Under the pieces are notes generated by a model. The model ran no database searches, was not told the origin of the DNA, and saw only the letters and a list, made by a program, of their open reading frames with translations. Shown piece after piece: positions 1 through 7,630 of a DNA stretch of 64,000 bases. This DNA is from G001797105 sp964528155 (GTDB lineage: Bacteria; Chloroflexota; Anaerolineae; Anaerolineales; E44-bin32), in NCBI GenBank assembly GCA_964528155.1, contig CAZGRL010000001.1:1-64000 (forward strand), in the 5' to 3' direction. The position numbers and the translations under genes are program-made. The number at the start of each line of letters is the position of its first letter. Positions within the stretch are counted from its first letter, which is position 1.

Positions 1-208
1 TGCAGGGTGCCGGGTCGCAGTGCCTGCACTTGTTGGGGAATGCCGTGTTGAGCAGGAGGCCGGGTTCGGCGTGTATCCTTGGCTTCGGGAGTGGGCTTTC
101 GAAAACAGACAAGAAGAGGTTCTTGGTCTGTGAGTGAGCGACTGCACAGGCTACCTCGCACTGCTTGCACCCAATGCAGCGCTCAGGGTGAACAAAAACC
201 GTCTTCAT
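1..208 (-). CDS. 4Fe-4S ferredoxin-like electron transfer protein (5' part, runs off left edge)
   Basis: Reading the minus strand from an ATG at 208 gives an uninterrupted frame to the window edge. Residues 11-21 hold CIGCKQC followed by EVAC (C11, C14, C17, C21), a classic 4Fe-4S cluster binding loop, and CRHCDPAPC begins a second cluster near residue 61. The style resembles the HydN/CooF/HycB group of small iron-sulfur subunits that pass electrons to or from hydrogenases and CO dehydrogenases. A GGTGA ribosome site lies about 7 bases before the ATG. It lies downstream of hypE on the same strand, so it probably belongs to the hydrogenase locus served by the hyp genes. The C-terminal part is outside the window, so the total number of clusters is unknown. 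Confidence 0.85.
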   Translation of the reverse strand, partial: MKTVFVHPERCIGCKQCEVACAVAHSQTKNLFLSVFESPLPKPRIHAEPGLLLNTAFPNKCRHCDPAPC

Positions 209-621
209 TCGGCTTCACCCTTTCCAGACGGGGATCCATCCTGAGGGACTCCCATCTGCTTCAGAAAACGGCTGATCCATCGGTTGCGTCGTGGCTCTCC
301 GCACCTCCAATCTTGTCTGGGCAGATGAGTAGATGCCCAACCAAATGACGCCGCACAGTTGCTGGCGGCCGCCATCGCTCTGACCGGGATGCCATCATTC
401 ACCTGTCGTGGGAAACGGGGACGGAAAGACCTCCCCCCAGGAGATCAATCCCACATTACGCCCTCGAAAAGAGGTCAGGCCAGTGTCCGACTTCCTCGGC
501 CAACGTGAGAATTGTCACACCCGCAACAGAATCACCCGGAGTCCGCCGTCCGGCGTCCCGAGGTTCCACGAGATGCGCAAGGCAGGGGTCTAAAAGTGGA
601 TGGATTAACTCTGAGAAACGA
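209..621. other. intergenic stretch, no gene seen
   Basis: About 410 bases between hypE and the edge ferredoxin, both on the minus strand. I see no open frame with a recognisable protein, no tRNA and no convincing terminator. It could hold the promoter of the ferredoxin operon, but no clear -35/-10 pair stands out. Confidence 0.5.
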
Positions 622-1749
622 TCAGCAGATGCGCGGCAGCATCTCACCGGACAGCACATCGACGATGCGCGTGCCGCCGATCAGGGTCCGCATCAGCACT
701 CTCCCAATAGGCTCGTCTGTCACTTCACCGATCCGGCGGGCGTCCCTGCCCAACGGGTGTGCCTTCATCGCCTGCAACACGCTTTCCGCCTGATCCGGTG
801 GCACGGCCGCGACGAGTTTGCCCTCATTGGCGACGTACATGGGATCCATCCCAAGCAGCTCGCAGGCCGAGACCACGGGCGGCGCTACGGGGATCGCTGC
901 CTCGTCAAGGACGATACCAACCCCGCTTTGCCCGGCGATCTCGTTGAGCGCTGTTGCCAGGCCGCCGCGGGTGGGATCCCGGAGAACAGCCAGACCTGGG
1001 CCGGCCGCGAACATCGCCTCCGTCAGCCCGTTCAGCGGGGCCATATCCGAGACGACCTCCGCCTCGAACCGGAGTTGACCGCGGGCGGCCAAGACAGCGA
1101 TTCCATGATCGCCGATCGTCCCGGACACGACGACGACATCCCCTGGCCTGGCGCGCGCCCCGCCGACCTGCCTGCCTGGAGGGATAATCCCAACCCCACT
1201 GGTACTGATGAACAACCCGTCAGCTTTCCCACGTTCGGCGACCTTGGTATCGCCGGCGATGATCGCCACGCCGGCCTCGTCCGCCGCCGTCTTCATCGAT
1301 TCGGCGACCTGCCTCAGGACATCGAACGACAGCCCTTCCTCGAGGATGAAGCCGGCCGTGAGCCACAGTGGGCGGGCGCCGACCATGGCCAGATCGTTGA
1401 CCGTCCCGCACACGGCCAGACGTCCGATGTCCCCGCCCGGAAAGAATAGGGGAGAGACAATGTGCGAATCGGTCGTGACGGCGATCTTCCCGGCGCCGGG
1501 GGCTTCGACGACGGCCGAGTCATCCCCGCGCAAGAGAGCCTCGTTGTCGAACGCCGGATAGAAGATTCGCTGGATCAGCGCTTGCGTCATCCGCCCCCCG
1601 CTCCCATGGCCGATCACCACATTCTCGTGGTGGCCGATCGGAACGGGACAGACCGGCCCTTCCATCGTTGCGCTTTGTTCAGGGACGCTCGGCACCTGGC
1701 GAGTTTGTTCGTCCTTGCTCAAGCCGCGCTCCTCCCCGTCATCGGCCAT
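622..1749 (-). CDS. hypE: Hydrogenase maturation protein HypE (carbamoyl dehydratase)
   Basis: HypE dehydrates the carbamoyl group on its own C-terminal cysteine to thiocyanate, supplying the cyanide ligands of the [NiFe]-hydrogenase iron centre. The protein (375 aa from this start) has the PurM-like ATP-binding fold: GHGSGGRMTQ near the N-terminus, GDDSAV, and a conserved DPTRGGLA segment. It ends in PRIC, so the essential last cysteine is intact. The start chosen is an ATG at 1749, which overlaps the 3' end of hypD by 11 bases; a longer in-frame start at 1800 overlaps hypD further. About 30 residues precede the usual HypE beginning, so the true start may be the Met at MEGPVC. It is the last gene of hypABFCDE. 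Confidence 0.95.
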   Translation of the reverse strand: MADDGEERGLSKDEQTRQVPSVPEQSATMEGPVCPVPIGHHENVVIGHGSGGRMTQALIQRIFYPAFDNEALLRGDDSAVVEAPGAGKIAVTTDSHIVSPLFFPGGDIGRLAVCGTVNDLAMVGARPLWLTAGFILEEGLSFDVLRQVAESMKTAADEAGVAIIAGDTKVAERGKADGLFISTSGVGIIPPGRQVGGARARPGDVVVVSGTIGDHGIAVLAARGQLRFEAEVVSDMAPLNGLTEAMFAAGPGLAVLRDPTRGGLATALNEIAGQSGVGIVLDEAAIPVAPPVVSACELLGMDPMYVANEGKLVAAVPPDQAESVLQAMKAHPLGRDARRIGEVTDEPIGRVLMRTLIGGTRIVDVLSGEMLPRIC

Positions 1750-2821
1750 AGCGATAGTACGCCGCACAGGCTCCCTCAGCCGAGACCATCGTCGCCCCAA
1801 GGGGATGCTCCGGAGTGCATTCGCCTCCGAAGGCGGAACAGTCGAATGGCTTCTTCATCCCCTGCAAGATTTGACCGGCGATGCACAGTGGAGACTCTTG
1901 AGGGGCGATGTCCTCCACCTGGAACCGCTCTTCGGCGTCGAACGCCTGGAACTCATCGGCCAGCGCCCAGCCGCTCATCGGGATCGTTCCGATCCCCCTC
2001 CACTTGCGATCAACTTCCCTAAACACCCGCCGAATCATCGCCTGCGCCGGTCGGTTTCCCCCCTCAGTGACGGCGCGCGCGTAGGCATTTCCGACCTTGT
2101 GTTCGCCCCGTTCGAGCTGACGGACCGTCGCCAGGATCCCCTGAACAATGTCGAGCGGTTCGAAGCCGGTCACGACGATCGGGACTCGGTAGGTCTCAGC
2201 GATCGTCGGGTATTCCCAATAGCCCATCACCGCACACACATGCCCGGCGGCGAGGAACCCCTGCACCCTGTTGGTCGGTGAGCCAAGGATGGCTCGCATC
2301 GCCGGCGGAACGCGCACGTGTGACACCAGCACGCTGAAGTTCTTGAGCCCCTTGGCATGCGCCTGAAGTACGCTCATGGCATTTGCGGGTGCCGTCGTCT
2401 CGAAACCGATGGCGAAGAAGACGACCTCGCGGTCGGGGTTCTGCTCTGCCAGGCGGACGGCGTCCAGCGGCGAGTACACCACCCGCACGTCGCCTCCAGC
2501 AGCGCGCACGTTGAAGAGATCCTGCCCCGATCCGGGAACCCTGAGCATGTCACCGTAGGAGGTGAAGATGACCCCCGGCCGCGAGGCGATCGCCAAAGCC
2601 TTATCTATCTGCTCCAGCGGCGTGACGCAAACCGGGCAGCCCGGCCCGTGCACCAACTCGATCTCTGGAGGCAGCATTTGATCCAGTCCACTGCGAACGA
2701 TCGCGTGCGTCTGTCCCCCGCAAATCTCCATCAACACCCATGGACGCGTAAGCGTTTGCCGGAGGGCCTCGAGCCCCCTCTCAACCAACGCCGGATCACG
2801 GAACTCGCTGACGTATTTCAT
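1739..2821 (-). CDS. hypD: Hydrogenase maturation protein HypD
   Basis: HypD carries a 4Fe-4S cluster and, with HypC, is the scaffold on which the Fe(CN)2CO unit of [NiFe]-hydrogenase is assembled. The 360-aa product has the family motifs: ICGGQTHA (Cys near residue 34), GPGCPVC (Cys pair near residues 62-65), a GFETTAP segment, and a cysteine-rich C-terminus including CIAGQIL and FGGECTPEHP for the iron-sulfur cluster. The ATG at 2821 overlaps the hypC stop by one base (TGATG), and a TTG one codon upstream is less likely. The tight junctions with hypC and hypE indicate translational coupling, expected because HypC, HypD and HypE work as one complex. Confidence 0.96.
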   Translation of the reverse strand: MKYVSEFRDPALVERGLEALRQTLTRPWVLMEICGGQTHAIVRSGLDQMLPPEIELVHGPGCPVCVTPLEQIDKALAIASRPGVIFTSYGDMLRVPGSGQDLFNVRAAGGDVRVVYSPLDAVRLAEQNPDREVVFFAIGFETTAPANAMSVLQAHAKGLKNFSVLVSHVRVPPAMRAILGSPTNRVQGFLAAGHVCAVMGYWEYPTIAETYRVPIVVTGFEPLDIVQGILATVRQLERGEHKVGNAYARAVTEGGNRPAQAMIRRVFREVDRKWRGIGTIPMSGWALADEFQAFDAEERFQVEDIAPQESPLCIAGQILQGMKKPFDCSAFGGECTPEHPLGATMVSAEGACAAYYRYGR

Positions 2822-3087
2822 CAAGCCTCGACACCCGGGGCATCCGAACGGGTCTCTTCCTCCAGGTCCACGATCTGCCGCAAGATCTCAAGCGAGGCCA
2901 AGGCTTCTTCCTCGCTCAAACGGCTTATGGCAAATCCAACGTGTATGACCGTGTATTCTCCGACGCGCGCCTCCGGCACATACTCCAGGCAGGCTTCGCG
3001 CTGCACACCGCCGAAGTCGATCTTGCCCATCTTCAGCCCGTCCGCCTCATAGATCTCGACGATTTTCCCAGGGACTCCGAGACACAT
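2821..3087 (-). CDS. hypC: Hydrogenase assembly chaperone HypC
   Basis: Small (88 aa) OB-fold chaperone that binds HypD and escorts the iron centre to the hydrogenase large subunit. The diagnostic N-terminus MCLGVPGKI is present. Cys2 becomes the N-terminal ligand after Met removal, which fixes the start at 3087 rather than the TTG two codons upstream. A GGAGG ribosome site is about 8 bases before this ATG. The middle contains DFGGVQREACLEYVPEARVGEYTVIHVGFAI, typical of HypC/HupF, given here only to show the family fold and spread over residues 25-56. Confidence 0.95.
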   Translation of the reverse strand: MCLGVPGKIVEIYEADGLKMGKIDFGGVQREACLEYVPEARVGEYTVIHVGFAISRLSEEEALASLEILRQIVDLEEETRSDAPGVEA

Positions 3088-3147
3088 AACCAAACCTCCG
3101 TACCGATCTGCTTTGCCGCGCCGCTCGTCGGCCCTTAGCCCGTCGCC

Positions 3148-5502
3148 TCAGTGCGGGACGGACGATGGACGACCGACGGCGAACGATGACAGGCGTCCTC
3201 CGAGACGGCAGATCCCGACAACTGCCTGTCCCAGGGCCAGACCCCCATCGTTGGTTGGGACCTGGCGGTGAATGTAGACCGTGAAGCCTGATCCCTCTAG
3301 TAAGCGGACCGTGTGCTCCAACATGGCCATGTTTTGCCACACCCCGCCGCTCAACGCGACCTCACTCAGGCGATAGTCTTTTCTGATACGCAGGCATACG
3401 TCGAGCACCATCTCGGCCATGGTGTTGTGGAACCTGGCTGAGATGGCTTCTTTCGAGACCCCATGACGAATGTCGGCGACGATCGCGTCGATCATCGGGG
3501 TCGGGTCGATCGTGTGGTCACCGACATCGACGGGGTACTTGCCGCGCTCATCGGGATCGATACAGGCTTCCAGCTCGATCGCCGCCTGGGCTTCGTAGTT
3601 CACGCTCTGCCGCACGCCGGCCAGGGACGAGACTGCATCGAAGAGACGACCCATGCTCGAGGTCATCGGGCTGTTCAGCCCAAGCGTGATCTGGCGAAGC
3701 ACGGTCTCGCGCGCCTCTTCCGTCGCCACTCCAACCGGGGGCAGGTCATCATCCCACGCTTGATCGGATTGCCTGAGCCACGCCAGAGCCACCCGCCAAG
3801 GCTGCCGAACGGCTGCCTCACCGCCGACCAATGGGACATACGCCAAGTGGTAGAGGCGGCGATACCCCTGATAGTCGGCCAGCAAGAATTCCCCACCCCA
3901 GATCGCGCCGTCTTCGCCATAACCTGTCCCGTCGAAGGCGACCCCGATGACGGATCGTTCGCCCGAAAGACGATGCTCTGCCATGCAGGCGGCGATGTGC
4001 CCGTGGTGGTGCTGCACTCCAACGGCCGGAAGCCCTTCAGTTTGAGCCCGCTTCAGAGCATATCGCGTCGCCATGTAATCAGGATGCATATCGTACGCGA
4101 TCGCCTGCGGACGGATCCGGAACAGGTCTTCGAAGTGAGTCGTCGCCTCCTCGAATGATTGCAGCGTCTCGTAGTTCTCCATGTCCCCGATGTGCTGGCT
4201 GACGAAGGCGTACTCGCCCCGAGTGCAGCAAAACGTGTTCTTCAATTCCCCTCCGACGGCCAGGATAGGGAACGTCTCACACGGCAGATGTACGGGGAAA
4301 GGGGCGAAGCCCCGGGCGCGGCGCGCGGGGTAGGAAACACCGCGGAACGAGCGGTATACCGAATCGTCGCAGCGGGTGCGGATTTCGCGATCGTGCATCA
4401 AGAAAGCATCGGCTAGATTGGCCAGCGACACGCGCGCCTGGTCATTTCGAGTGGCGATTGGTTCTTCGCTCAGATTGCCGCTCGTCATGACCAGCACCTG
4501 AGGCATATCGTCTCCTGGCTCCAGCAGGAGCGCGTGGAGAGGCGTGTAAGGCAGCATCATCCCCAGCGTTCCCTGCCCCGGCGCCGCGTCGACGGCGATC
4601 GTCGACCCCTCGCGGCGGGGAAGGATCACAATCGGCCTCTCGCGCGATTCCAGCAACTCCCGCGACCCGGCATCGATGAGGCAATGCTGCTCGACGATCG
4701 ATGTGTCCGCCGCCATCAAGGCAAAGGGCTTGTCCACCCTCAGCTTCCGACGACGAAGTTCATCAACCGCAGCGGCATTCGAAGCATCGCATGCCAGGTG
4801 AAAGCCTCCGATACCTTTGATCGCCACGATCTTGCCTTGTCGCAACATCGCCCGAGCGTCGTGAAGCGCATCATCTCGCTCGGCCAGCCTCTGCCCGTTG
4901 CACTCCAGCCAGATGTGCGGCCCACACACCGGACATGCCACTGGTTGAGCGTGATAGCGACGGTCCGCTGGATCCTCGTACTCGGCGGCGCAGTCGGGAC
5001 ACATCGCAAAGGGCGCCATCGTAGTGTTCGGCCGATCGTAGGGCATCGCCTCAATGATGGTGAAGCGGGGACCACAGTTAGTGCAGTTGATGAATGGGTA
5101 ACGGTAGCGACGGTCATTCGGATCGAACAATTCGCCCAGACAATCGGGGCATATGCTCACATCGGGCGAGACGGGCTGGAATCCACCCGGAACTGCCTGG
5201 GAGCTAACGATCTCGAAAGCCGTGAAACCACCAGGCTGCTTGACCTTGAAATCGATCCGATCGATTCGGGCAAGAGGTGGGGCCTCTTCCTCCAACGCCC
5301 GCTCGAAAGCTTCGAGTGCTTCCGGGCTGCCGTCGACCTCGATGTCCACACCGGCAGATGTGTTGCAGACCCAGCCGGCCAGCCCCAGCCTTCCGGCAAG
5401 GCCATACACGAACGGACGGAAGCCGACTCCCTGTACGACGCCCGTCACGTGAACCCGGGCTCCCCGAAGCTCGCTCAACTTCACATCCAACCGTCCGATC
5501 AC
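3148..5502 (-). CDS. hypF: Carbamoyltransferase HypF
   Basis: HypF makes carbamoyl-adenylate from carbamoyl phosphate and passes the carbamoyl group to HypE. Domains in order: acylphosphatase-like (GVVQGVGFRPF near residue 25), two zinc-finger pairs with CPDC, CTNC, CPDC and CPVC, a YrdC/Sua5-like ATP-binding domain, then a Kae1-like domain with HHHGHIAACMAEH. The start is set at a GTG (5502) because AAGGA lies 5 bases upstream and this avoids overlap with hypB; an in-frame ATG at 5592 would run 60 bases into hypB. The last dozen codons lie in a GACGGACGA-type repeat that recurs elsewhere in the window, so the C-terminus has probably been reshaped by repeat sequence. Confidence 0.95.
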   Translation of the reverse strand: MIGRLDVKLSELRGARVHVTGVVQGVGFRPFVYGLAGRLGLAGWVCNTSAGVDIEVDGSPEALEAFERALEEEAPPLARIDRIDFKVKQPGGFTAFEIVSSQAVPGGFQPVSPDVSICPDCLGELFDPNDRRYRYPFINCTNCGPRFTIIEAMPYDRPNTTMAPFAMCPDCAAEYEDPADRRYHAQPVACPVCGPHIWLECNGQRLAERDDALHDARAMLRQGKIVAIKGIGGFHLACDASNAAAVDELRRRKLRVDKPFALMAADTSIVEQHCLIDAGSRELLESRERPIVILPRREGSTIAVDAAPGQGTLGMMLPYTPLHALLLEPGDDMPQVLVMTSGNLSEEPIATRNDQARVSLANLADAFLMHDREIRTRCDDSVYRSFRGVSYPARRARGFAPFPVHLPCETFPILAVGGELKNTFCCTRGEYAFVSQHIGDMENYETLQSFEEATTHFEDLFRIRPQAIAYDMHPDYMATRYALKRAQTEGLPAVGVQHHHGHIAACMAEHRLSGERSVIGVAFDGTGYGEDGAIWGGEFLLADYQGYRRLYHLAYVPLVGGEAAVRQPWRVALAWLRQSDQAWDDDLPPVGVATEEARETVLRQITLGLNSPMTSSMGRLFDAVSSLAGVRQSVNYEAQAAIELEACIDPDERGKYPVDVGDHTIDPTPMIDAIVADIRHGVSKEAISARFHNTMAEMVLDVCLRIRKDYRLSEVALSGGVWQNMAMLEHTVRLLEGSGFTVYIHRQVPTNDGGLALGQAVVGICRLGGRLSSFAVGRPSSVPH

Positions 5503-5531
5503 GTCATCCTTCCGCGACAATCCCCCACTGG

Positions 5532-6209
5532 TTACTCCCGATCCCGACTTGAGCCTGGTCCAGTTCCGCCTAAGGCCACCCATTCCAGCCACGCATCCAG
5601 TCCTTCACCGGTTCGGCAGGACAGCGGGAAAGTGACAAGACCAGGGTTGAGGATCTCCACCCCGCGCTGAAAGTACTCCATGTCGAAATCGACATACGGC
5701 AGTAGATCGATCTTGTTGATCACCAGGGCCTCGACGCCCCGATACATGGCCGGATACTTGTACGGCTTGTCATCGCCTTCGGGAACCGAGGCGATCAGGA
5801 CGCTGCGGTGTGTGCCCAGCTTGAAGCTGGCCGGGCAGATCAGGTTCCCCACGTTTTCGACGATGAGCATGTCGACCGAACCCAGATCCAGAGTCTCAAG
5901 GGCCGACTTCAGCATCACCGCGTCGAGGTGGCAATCACCGCCGGTGTTGATCTGGACCGCCATCGCACCTGCCGCCCTGGCCCGGTCCGCATCAATGCTC
6001 GTCGCCACATCGCCATCGATCACCGCCAGACGCCGGCCGCCGGCGAGACCGGCAATCGTGCGTTCGATCAACGAAGTCTTGCCGGCCCCCGGGGAGGCCA
6101 TCAAGTTGTAGGAAAAGATCCCGGCTGCGTCGAGCCGCCGGCGGTTCTCCTCCGCCAGATGATCATTGGCGCTGAGGATCTTCTCGACCACCGGTATTCG
6201 CTGGCTCAT
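5532..6209 (-). CDS. hypB: Hydrogenase nickel incorporation GTPase HypB
   Basis: HypB is the GTPase that, with HypA, delivers nickel to the hydrogenase large subunit. Walker A is SPGAGKTS near residue 40, the metal-binding GGDCHLDA motif follows, then VENVGNLICPASF and the guanine-specificity NKIDLLPY. The ATG at 6209 is selected because ATGA overlaps the hypA stop; the frame is open upstream but that part is the hypA coding region read out of frame. There is no histidine-rich nickel-storage N-terminus, so this is a short-form HypB of 225 residues. Confidence 0.95.
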   Translation of the reverse strand: MSQRIPVVEKILSANDHLAEENRRRLDAAGIFSYNLMASPGAGKTSLIERTIAGLAGGRRLAVIDGDVATSIDADRARAAGAMAVQINTGGDCHLDAVMLKSALETLDLGSVDMLIVENVGNLICPASFKLGTHRSVLIASVPEGDDKPYKYPAMYRGVEALVINKIDLLPYVDFDMEYFQRGVEILNPGLVTFPLSCRTGEGLDAWLEWVALGGTGPGSSRDRE

Positions 6210-6589
6210 CCATCTGCTCCTGTCGAGGCGCCCACAGGTTCCCCGTCGGCTTCGACGTCGATCGCTTCGAGATTGAGTTCCTCTCCGGCAAGGACTTTCA
6301 TCTGCGTTCCGCCGCATTCGGGACACGCCAGGTCCTCGTCGGAGAGTCCATAGCGTGTTCCACAATCAACACATTCCAGCTCCGCCGGGACTCTGCGAAA
6401 GTGCAGTACGGCGCCTTCGGCCGGAGTCCCGCTGCTTATGATGTCCCAGTAGAACTGGATGGAGTCATCGACGAAGCTCGAGAGCTGGCCGATAACAAGG
6501 TGGACATCCGTGATCCGGCTGGCCCCGGCGGCCGTCGCATGCTCCACGGCGATCTTCAGCACGCTTTCGGTGATGGCGAGCTCATGCAT
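6206..6589 (-). CDS. hypA: Hydrogenase nickel incorporation metallochaperone HypA
   Basis: HypA binds nickel through its N-terminal Met-His and structural zinc through two Cys pairs. The product (127 aa) starts MHELAITES, with His2 as the expected nickel ligand. This fixes the start at 6589; a TTG two codons earlier would destroy the motif. The zinc domain shows CVDCG and, 15 residues later, CPECGG. It is the first gene of the minus-strand order A-B-F-C-D-E, so the operon promoter should lie in 6590-6700. Confidence 0.95.
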   Translation of the reverse strand: MHELAITESVLKIAVEHATAAGASRITDVHLVIGQLSSFVDDSIQFYWDIISSGTPAEGAVLHFRRVPAELECVDCGTRYGLSDEDLACPECGGTQMKVLAGEELNLEAIDVEADGEPVGASTGADG

Positions 6590-6991
6590 AGGCAAGGACT
6601 CCCGGTCCCAGGATACCCAGACGGGTAGGGGTCATACAGTGGTTTATGTCACCCAAAGTCTATGGATTCACTCAGAATTGAACCTGGCCTAGCGGACCCG
6701 CAGGCCCGGCCACCGAAGGGGCGCACTGTGAGGCCCACACGGCGAGCCATGCCTCGCCCCAGCCGGAGATGGGCCGAAAGAGGACGTCGGGGCGAGTTTC
6801 ACTCGCCCCGACGTCCTCTTTCGGCCCTCTTCCCCCTCCCCCGGCATCCTGCCTGCCCAGGCCGCAGGCCAGGGAGCGGAGCGAAGCGAAGTCGAAGCAG
6901 GGGGAGAGGGATGAAGGGGCTGGGGGGTAACGGCCACAGGGTTAGGACGCGCAAGGCTCCCGGAGCCTTGACGTTGTCCGGGGCTCCACGG
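6590..6991. other. intergenic stretch upstream of hypA with hairpins, no gene
   Basis: About 400 bases between hypA and tag, both minus strand, with no plausible coding frame. The right half is very GC-rich and full of inverted repeats: a GGCGAG/CTCGCC hairpin near 6741-6758, the perfect 27-bp stem at 6771-6827, and CAAGGCTCC/GGAGCCTTG at 6952-6970, which may help end tag transcription. The left part (6600-6700) is the likely hyp promoter region. Confidence 0.55.
6771..6827. repeat. perfect 27-bp inverted repeat with a 3-base loop
   Basis: The arms 6771-6797 and 6801-6827 are exact reverse complements, separated only by TTC. The stem begins GGGCCGAAAG and contains GACGTCGGGGCGAG. No T-run flanks it, so it is not a standard terminator. 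A stem this long and perfect suggests a mobile palindromic element or a recent inverted duplication rather than a protein-binding site. Confidence 0.85.
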
Positions 6992-7564
6992 CTAGGAACT
7001 GCGGGTTCGATACCTATGGCAGAAGGCCAAGTGATCGTCGATCATGCCCACCGCCTGCATGAAGGCGTAGCAGATCGTACTCCCCACGAACCTGAAGCCG
7101 CGTTCTTTGAGCGCCCTGGACATGGCCTCCGACTCGGGGCTGACCGTGGGCAACTCGTCCCAACTCGAAGCCGGCGGACCCTGCAGCGTCCGGTGCCCGG
7201 TGAAATCCCAGAGGAAGTGATCAAACGAGCCGCCCGCCTGCTGCAAAGCCAACACGGCCCGCGCATTGCTGACTGCGGCCTCGACCTTGAGACGATTTCG
7301 CACGATCCCCGGATCGTCAAGAAGACGATGGATCCTTCTCCGGTCGTAGCCCGCAATGATTTGCGGGTCAAATCCTTCAAAGGCAAAGCGGAAATTCTCA
7401 CGCTTGTAGAGGATCGTCCGCCAGGAGAGCCCGGCCTGAAAGATGTCCAGGCTCAAATGCTCGAACAGCTCGCGATCATCATGAACCGGCCTGCCCCACT
7501 CGTCGTCGTGGTAGGCGCTCATCAGTGCGTCGCCGTCGCCAAAGCAACGTTTCTTATCTTCCAT
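6992..7564 (-). CDS. tag: DNA-3-methyladenine glycosylase I
   Basis: Tag removes 3-methyladenine from alkylated DNA as the first step of base excision repair. The family pattern is clear along the length: an N-terminal RCFGDGDALMSAYHDDEWG segment, QAGLSW, KRENFR, GFRFVGSTICYAFMQA, and the C-terminal zinc site with DDH and FCH plus the N-terminal Cys. Length (190 aa) matches the family. Two ATGs compete; the second (7564) is preferred because AAGAG precedes it at normal spacing, while the first (7579) has no ribosome site. It stands alone between the hyp operon and mutS2. Confidence 0.94.
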   Translation of the reverse strand: MEDKKRCFGDGDALMSAYHDDEWGRPVHDDRELFEHLSLDIFQAGLSWRTILYKRENFRFAFEGFDPQIIAGYDRRRIHRLLDDPGIVRNRLKVEAAVSNARAVLALQQAGGSFDHFLWDFTGHRTLQGPPASSWDELPTVSPESEAMSRALKERGFRFVGSTICYAFMQAVGMIDDHLAFCHRYRTRSS

Positions 7565-7630
7565 TATCTCTTCTTTCATCGAGCGCGACCGGGATCGGTC
7601 ACACTGACAACTTCAGGCATGGCGTTCGCC

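Noticed and set aside
4534..5670. Plus-strand open frame opposite hypF
   Set aside because: Shadow of the hypF coding sequence in GC-rich DNA.
6985..7015. T-arm-like GGGTTCGATACC suggesting a tRNA
   Set aside because: No acceptor or anticodon stems around it; it is the 3' end of tag.
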